This document shows, one piece after another, positions 6,408 through 8,773 of a DNA stretch of 8,773 nt (its first letter is position 1; the number at the start of each line of letters is the position of its first letter). Below the pieces are notes generated by a model, which was given only the letters and a program-made list of their open reading frames with translations, was not told the origin of the DNA and made no database searches. The DNA lies in NCBI GenBank assembly GCA_001803645.1, contig MHDW01000125.1:5950-14722 (forward strand), read 5' to 3'. The DNA comes from Nitrospirae bacterium GWC2_42_7 (GTDB lineage: Bacteria > Nitrospirota > Thermodesulfovibrionia > Thermodesulfovibrionales > UBA6898). Both the position numbers and the translations under genes were made by a program.

Positions 6408-7307
6408 ATGATCATGAAACATTTGATCTGTTTGTTTCTCATAATTTTATTCATCCTCCCTTTTCCTGCTTTGTCTTTTGCGCAATCTGCTCAGCAGGGG
6501 ATCCTTATAGGTCTTATCCCTGAGATGAATGTTTTTAAACAGCATGAGAGGTTCAAATCGCTGACTGACTATCTGACAAAAAAAACAGGGACGCGGGTGA
6601 ATATCACTATTCTCAGCATGTACGGGAATATCATAGAAAGGTTCAATGCTGAAAAGATGGATGGTGCATTTTTCGGGTCATTCACCGGTGCGCTTGCAAT
6701 AGAGGAGCTTGGTGTTGAACCTATAGCAAGGCCGGTCAATCTTGATAACAGTTCTACATATTATGGTTATATTTTTGTCAGAAAGGACAGCGGAATAAAA
6801 ACCGTAAAGGACATGAAGGTGAAAAGAATGGCTTTTGTCGATAAAGCGACAACAGCAGGTTATATCTTTCCCGTTGCATACCTGAAGGAAAAAGGTGTTT
6901 TGGACATAAATAAATTTTTCAAGGAAACTTATTTTACAGGAAGCCATGACGCAGCCATAAATTATGTTCTTGACAGGAAAGCTGATATCGGCGCTGCAAA
7001 GAATACTATTTATGACAGTGTCAGGAAGGAAAACCCGAGGGTAGACAAGGAACTGGAAATCCTGGCAGAATCCGCAAAAGTGCCGTCAAACGGACTCTGT
7101 GTCAGAAAGGGGCTTGATAAGAACATCAAGGAAAAGCTGAAGAAGGCGCTTTTGGGCCTGGATAAGGACCCTGAGGGCAAGGCTGTTCTTGAAAAATTTG
7201 GAGCCATAAAATTTATTGAAACAACTGTTGCTGATTATAAGCCGGTTTTTGACCTTTCGCAAAAGGCAGGAATTAACTTAAAGACCTATAAATATAGAAA
7301 TCAATGA
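6408..7307 (+). CDS. PhnD-like periplasmic phosphate/phosphite/phosphonate-type binding protein, without transporter genes
   Basis: The 299-residue protein (301 from the ATG at 6402) has a Sec signal peptide: a basic start, a hydrophobic core to about residue 22 and likely cleavage near ALSFA-QS (about 22-28). The mature part is a type-II periplasmic binding fold of the PhnD family. Hallmarks are the IGLIPEMN first strand (34-41), the MDGAFFGSFTGALA segment (84-97), ATTAGYIFPVAYLKEKG (147-163), which is the usual ligand loop and helix, and GSHDAAINYVLDRKADIGA (178-196). Members bind small oxyanions or related ligands. No PhnC ATPase or PhnE permease gene is adjacent: upstream is the heme-GGDEF-EAL gene on the same strand, and downstream are a repeat element and a converging gene. 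It may deliver a ligand signal to the neighbouring sensor, or serve a transporter encoded elsewhere; neither is shown by sequence. Its stop codon lies inside the direct repeat that flanks the element at 7311. Confidence 0.87.
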   Translation: MIMKHLICLFLIILFILPFPALSFAQSAQQGILIGLIPEMNVFKQHERFKSLTDYLTKKTGTRVNITILSMYGNIIERFNAEKMDGAFFGSFTGALAIEELGVEPIARPVNLDNSSTYYGYIFVRKDSGIKTVKDMKVKRMAFVDKATTAGYIFPVAYLKEKGVLDINKFFKETYFTGSHDAAINYVLDRKADIGAAKNTIYDSVRKENPRVDKELEILAESAKVPSNGLCVRKGLDKNIKEKLKKALLGLDKDPEGKAVLEKFGAIKFIETTVADYKPVFDLSQKAGINLKTYKYRNQ

Positions 7308-7310
7308 ACC

Positions 7311-7468
7311 TGACGGCAGTTGATAAGAAATAATGAATAGAAACATATCATTGCGAGCAGCCAAAGGGTGTGCGGCAATCTTGGGACATAGCGGCGAGAT
7401 TGCTTCACTTTGCCTGCCTGCCGGCAGGCAGGTTCGCAATGACAGCCTCGAACTGCCGTTTTTTTTTG
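7311..7468 (+). mobile_element. MITE-like element, copy 3, inserted at the stop codon of the PhnD-like gene
   Basis: This copy aligns to copy 2 from GCAGTT at the left end through to AACTGCCGTTTTT at the right, with equal spacing except for an added 20-bp perfect palindrome, CCTGCCTGCCGGCAGGCAGG (7413-7432). Its ends contain the inverted pair ACGGCAGTT (7313-7321) / AACTGCCGT (7451-7459), and the inner stem TCATTGCGA (7348-7356) / TCGCAATGA (7434-7442) is kept. A 7-bp direct repeat, ATGAACC, borders it (7304-7310 and 7469-7475). The left copy contains the TGA stop of the PhnD-like gene. The outer CCTAAA end is altered here, so the exact border is uncertain by a few bases. Confidence 0.8.
7427..7467 (+). 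terminator. Intrinsic terminator supplied by the repeat element
   Basis: GGCAGGTTCG (7427-7436) pairs with CGAACTGCC (7449-7457) as a 9-bp stem with a one-base bulge and a 12-base loop. A run of nine T follows at 7459-7467. It lies 120 bases past the stop of the PhnD-like gene and would end the transcript of that gene and of the upstream sensor gene before the converging HD-GYP gene. Confidence 0.7.
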
Positions 7469-7515
7469 ATGAACCACTTTTAATACATAAAGATTACAAC
7501 CGCTGGATGTTATTG

Positions 7516-8460
7516 CTATTCAGCGGTCTTGCCGTAAATATTGCCGGGAGGTTCTGTTCCCCTCTTTTCGAACGAGATATCAGCTTTAATTTTACCGTTA
7601 TTGTTTTTGCGGTTGTAAGCGATAAGAAGCCTTACAACCTCCCAGTTGATCTCATTCTTTTCAGCCCTTGATGTGATCTCCTCCAGAGCTGAGCGGTTAT
7701 CAAATGAGACCGGCCTGTAAGGCCTTGGAGATATGAGAGCATCATAAACATCACAGGCTGCAATGATCTCAACAAGCAGGTCTTTCAGCTCAATGCCTCT
7801 CGGATATCCGGAGCCGTTCTTTTTTTCGTGATGATCTCTTGCCACAACAGCGGCAAGGTCCGTATGGTTACGCTGGTAATAAGTGATAAGGACATAGCCT
7901 GCTATAGTATGATGTTCAAGGGTCTTGTATTCTGCTTTTGTAAGAGGTGTGGTTTTTTTAAGGATATTTAAAGGGATACAGGTCTTACCCAGATCATGTG
8001 TGGGGCTGGTCGAGACCCTTTTTATACGCATCTTGTAGTCAGGGATAAGATCTTTGGCCAGAAGTGTTGAAAGGGCAAATACCATAAGGATATGGCGATA
8101 TGTATATGTGTCATACTCTGAAAAATAGTCGAGCGATTCAAGAAATGGGAGGGCGAGGCTGACATTCTCCATTAATTGCAGAAGATCGGATACCAGGGCC
8201 CTGTCATTGAAGATCGTTTTGTAGGGTGGAATTTGCAGAAAATAGAGCAGGTCTTTTTTTGTAGACCCGTAATCCAGCAAACAGTATGTCTTAGGTTTGG
8301 ATTTTATGTTAGAAGATATAATGGATTGCAACGTATCAGAAGTGAGCTTACACCCGGCAGGCAGAAGTTCCATATTATCCAGTGTACATACAGGGCGGTG
8401 GAGCGTTAAGACCTGAGAATCTTTTCTTGCGTTGCTTTTAGTTCGATCCCTTAATGTCAT
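7516..8460 (-). CDS. HD-GYP domain protein, probable cyclic di-GMP phosphodiesterase
   Basis: The 314-residue soluble protein has an N-terminal part of about 110 residues without a recognisable receiver, PAS or membrane segment, then an HD-GYP domain (about 115-265). The metal ligands expected in the family are visible: H123, H155-D156 in THDLGK, H184 in EHHTIAGY, H210-H211 in DHHEKKNGSGYP (GYP at 218-220) and D237 in ACDVYDAL, followed by RPYRP (246-250). By family knowledge it hydrolyses cyclic di-GMP to pGpG or GMP. Because the usual receiver is missing, its input is unknown; the N-terminal region (with KTYCLLDYGSTKKDLLYFLQIPPY, 57-80, in it) may be a sensor or partner site. The start at 8460 is supported by GAAGG at 8474-8470 on the minus strand, 9 bases upstream. 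It converges with the PhnD-like gene and diverges from thrC. Confidence 0.88.
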   Translation of the reverse strand: MTLRDRTKSNARKDSQVLTLHRPVCTLDNMELLPAGCKLTSDTLQSIISSNIKSKPKTYCLLDYGSTKKDLLYFLQIPPYKTIFNDRALVSDLLQLMENVSLALPFLESLDYFSEYDTYTYRHILMVFALSTLLAKDLIPDYKMRIKRVSTSPTHDLGKTCIPLNILKKTTPLTKAEYKTLEHHTIAGYVLITYYQRNHTDLAAVVARDHHEKKNGSGYPRGIELKDLLVEIIAACDVYDALISPRPYRPVSFDNRSALEEITSRAEKNEINWEVVRLLIAYNRKNNNGKIKADISFEKRGTEPPGNIYGKTAE

Positions 8461-8500
8461 TTCAAATTACCTTCAGTAGTCTAATAATATTCAGACATAT

Positions 8501-8530
8501 TTGCAAGAATTTTTTGCAATACAATATAAT
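8501..8530 (+). promoter_or_regulatory. Probable sigma70-type promoter of thrC, with a TTGCAA dyad
   Basis: TTGCAA (8501-8506, 4 of 6 to the -35 consensus) and a perfect TATAAT (8525-8530) are 18 bases apart, which places the transcript start near 8537 and gives a leader of about 43 bases. A second TTGCAA at 8514-8519 makes a 19-bp symmetrical pair around a 7-base spacer, inside the promoter. It could be a repressor site serving both this gene and the divergent HD-GYP gene. Confidence 0.5.
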
Positions 8531-8545
8531 AAACCGAGCCTGATG

Positions 8546-8558
8546 CCGGATATTCCGG
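8546..8558. promoter_or_regulatory. Inverted repeat in the thrC leader
   Basis: CCGGA-TAT-TCCGG is a perfect 5-bp inverted repeat with a 3-base centre, lying between the predicted transcript start and the ribosome site. It could be an operator or a small hairpin; it is too short to be a convincing terminator or riboswitch. Confidence 0.35.
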
Positions 8559-8566
8559 AAATAACT

Positions 8567-8572
8567 GAGAGG
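8567..8572 (+). promoter_or_regulatory. Ribosome binding site that decides the thrC start
   Basis: GAGAGG ends 1 base before the ATG at 8574 but 7 bases before the in-frame ATG at 8580, so translation most likely starts at 8580. Confidence 0.65.
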
Positions 8573-8579
8573 TATGTAT

Positions 8580-8773
8580 ATGCAATATAAAGCATGGTTT
8601 CAATGCATAAACGAAAAGTGCAAAGAACAATATCCGCTTAATACTATCATCTACCGCTGCAGGAACTGTAATTCATTGCTCGAAGTTCAGCACGATATGA
8701 ATGCGCTCTCCAGGCGTGATGCTAAAGCCTGGATGAAACTCTTCGAGGACAGGTCCAAGTCTACTCAGTGGCC
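8580..8773 (+). CDS. thrC: Threonine synthase, N-terminal part (3' end outside window)
   Basis: The frame reads MQYKAWFQCINEKCKEQYPL and continues open to the right edge (64 full codons visible). A zinc-ribbon-like Cys set is present: CxxxxC at 9-14 and CxxC at 27-30. After it come SLLEVQHDMNAL (33-44) and AWMKLFEDR (50-58), the typical opening of the threonine synthases that carry an N-terminal zinc ribbon. The family is a pyridoxal-phosphate enzyme that turns O-phosphohomoserine into threonine and phosphate in the cytoplasm. The PLP lysine and the rest of the enzyme lie beyond the window, so catalytic integrity cannot be judged. It has its own likely promoter and diverges from the HD-GYP gene. 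Confidence 0.85.
   Translation, partial: MQYKAWFQCINEKCKEQYPLNTIIYRCRNCNSLLEVQHDMNALSRRDAKAWMKLFEDRSKSTQW

Noticed and set aside
7500..7526. CCGCTG/CAGCGG hairpin at the end of the HD-GYP gene
   Set aside because: The stem is 6 bp, the loop is 15 bases and includes the stop codon, and no T-run follows on the minus strand.
7333..7671. 112-codon + strand reading frame
   Set aside because: It is a translation of the palindromic element at 7311-7468 and then of the antisense strand of the HD-GYP gene.
8478..8506. Minus strand promoter for the HD-GYP gene (TTGCAA, 17-base spacer, TAGACT)
   Set aside because: Both boxes match at only 4 of 6 positions and the predicted transcript start would fall inside the ribosome binding site.

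Overview
The window looks like chromosome from a Gram-negative, probably anaerobic or respiratory bacterium of moderate GC content. It carries a complex-I/formate-dehydrogenase-type iron-sulfur subunit, a periplasmic c-type heme sensor, lipoprotein and Sec signals, and a zinc-ribbon threonine synthase. Together with short CATTGCGA-type palindromic repeats this suggests a Nitrospirota/Thermodesulfovibrionia- or Desulfobacterota-like lineage. That placement is inference only.

Layout. (i) 2-1825, +: 3' part of a NuoG/FdhA-like Fe-S subunit whose frame runs off the left edge; a strong intrinsic terminator follows at once. (ii) 1885-2096: a 126-bp element bounded by perfect 18-bp inverted repeats. 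(iii) 2097-3128, +: an unrecognised lipoprotein. (iv) 3129-3821: a gene-poor stretch with two copies of a small MITE-like palindromic element and a possible decayed ORF. (v) 3822-6335, +: a membrane-bound, heme-c-binding HAMP-PAS-GGDEF-EAL protein. (vi) 6408-7307, +: a PhnD-like periplasmic binding protein without transporter genes. (vii) 7311-7468: a third copy of the MITE-like element, inserted at the stop codon of the PhnD-like gene; its end forms a terminator. (viii) 7516-8460, -: an HD-GYP phosphodiesterase-like protein facing the PhnD-like gene. (ix) 8461-8579: a divergent regulatory region. (x) 8580 to the right edge, +: the start of threonine synthase.

How the genes may work together: the centre of the window is concerned with cyclic di-GMP. 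One protein carries intact GGDEF (synthesis) and EAL (breakdown) motifs under a periplasmic heme sensor, and a converging gene encodes a second, HD-GYP-type phosphodiesterase. The orphan PhnD-like protein directly behind the GGDEF-EAL gene may be a ligand-sensing partner rather than part of an importer; this is inference from gene order.

The most unusual DNA is the repeat family: three copies with CCTAAA-type ends, one with 5-bp target duplications, predicted to fold as a branched cloverleaf, with an optional 20-bp palindrome module.
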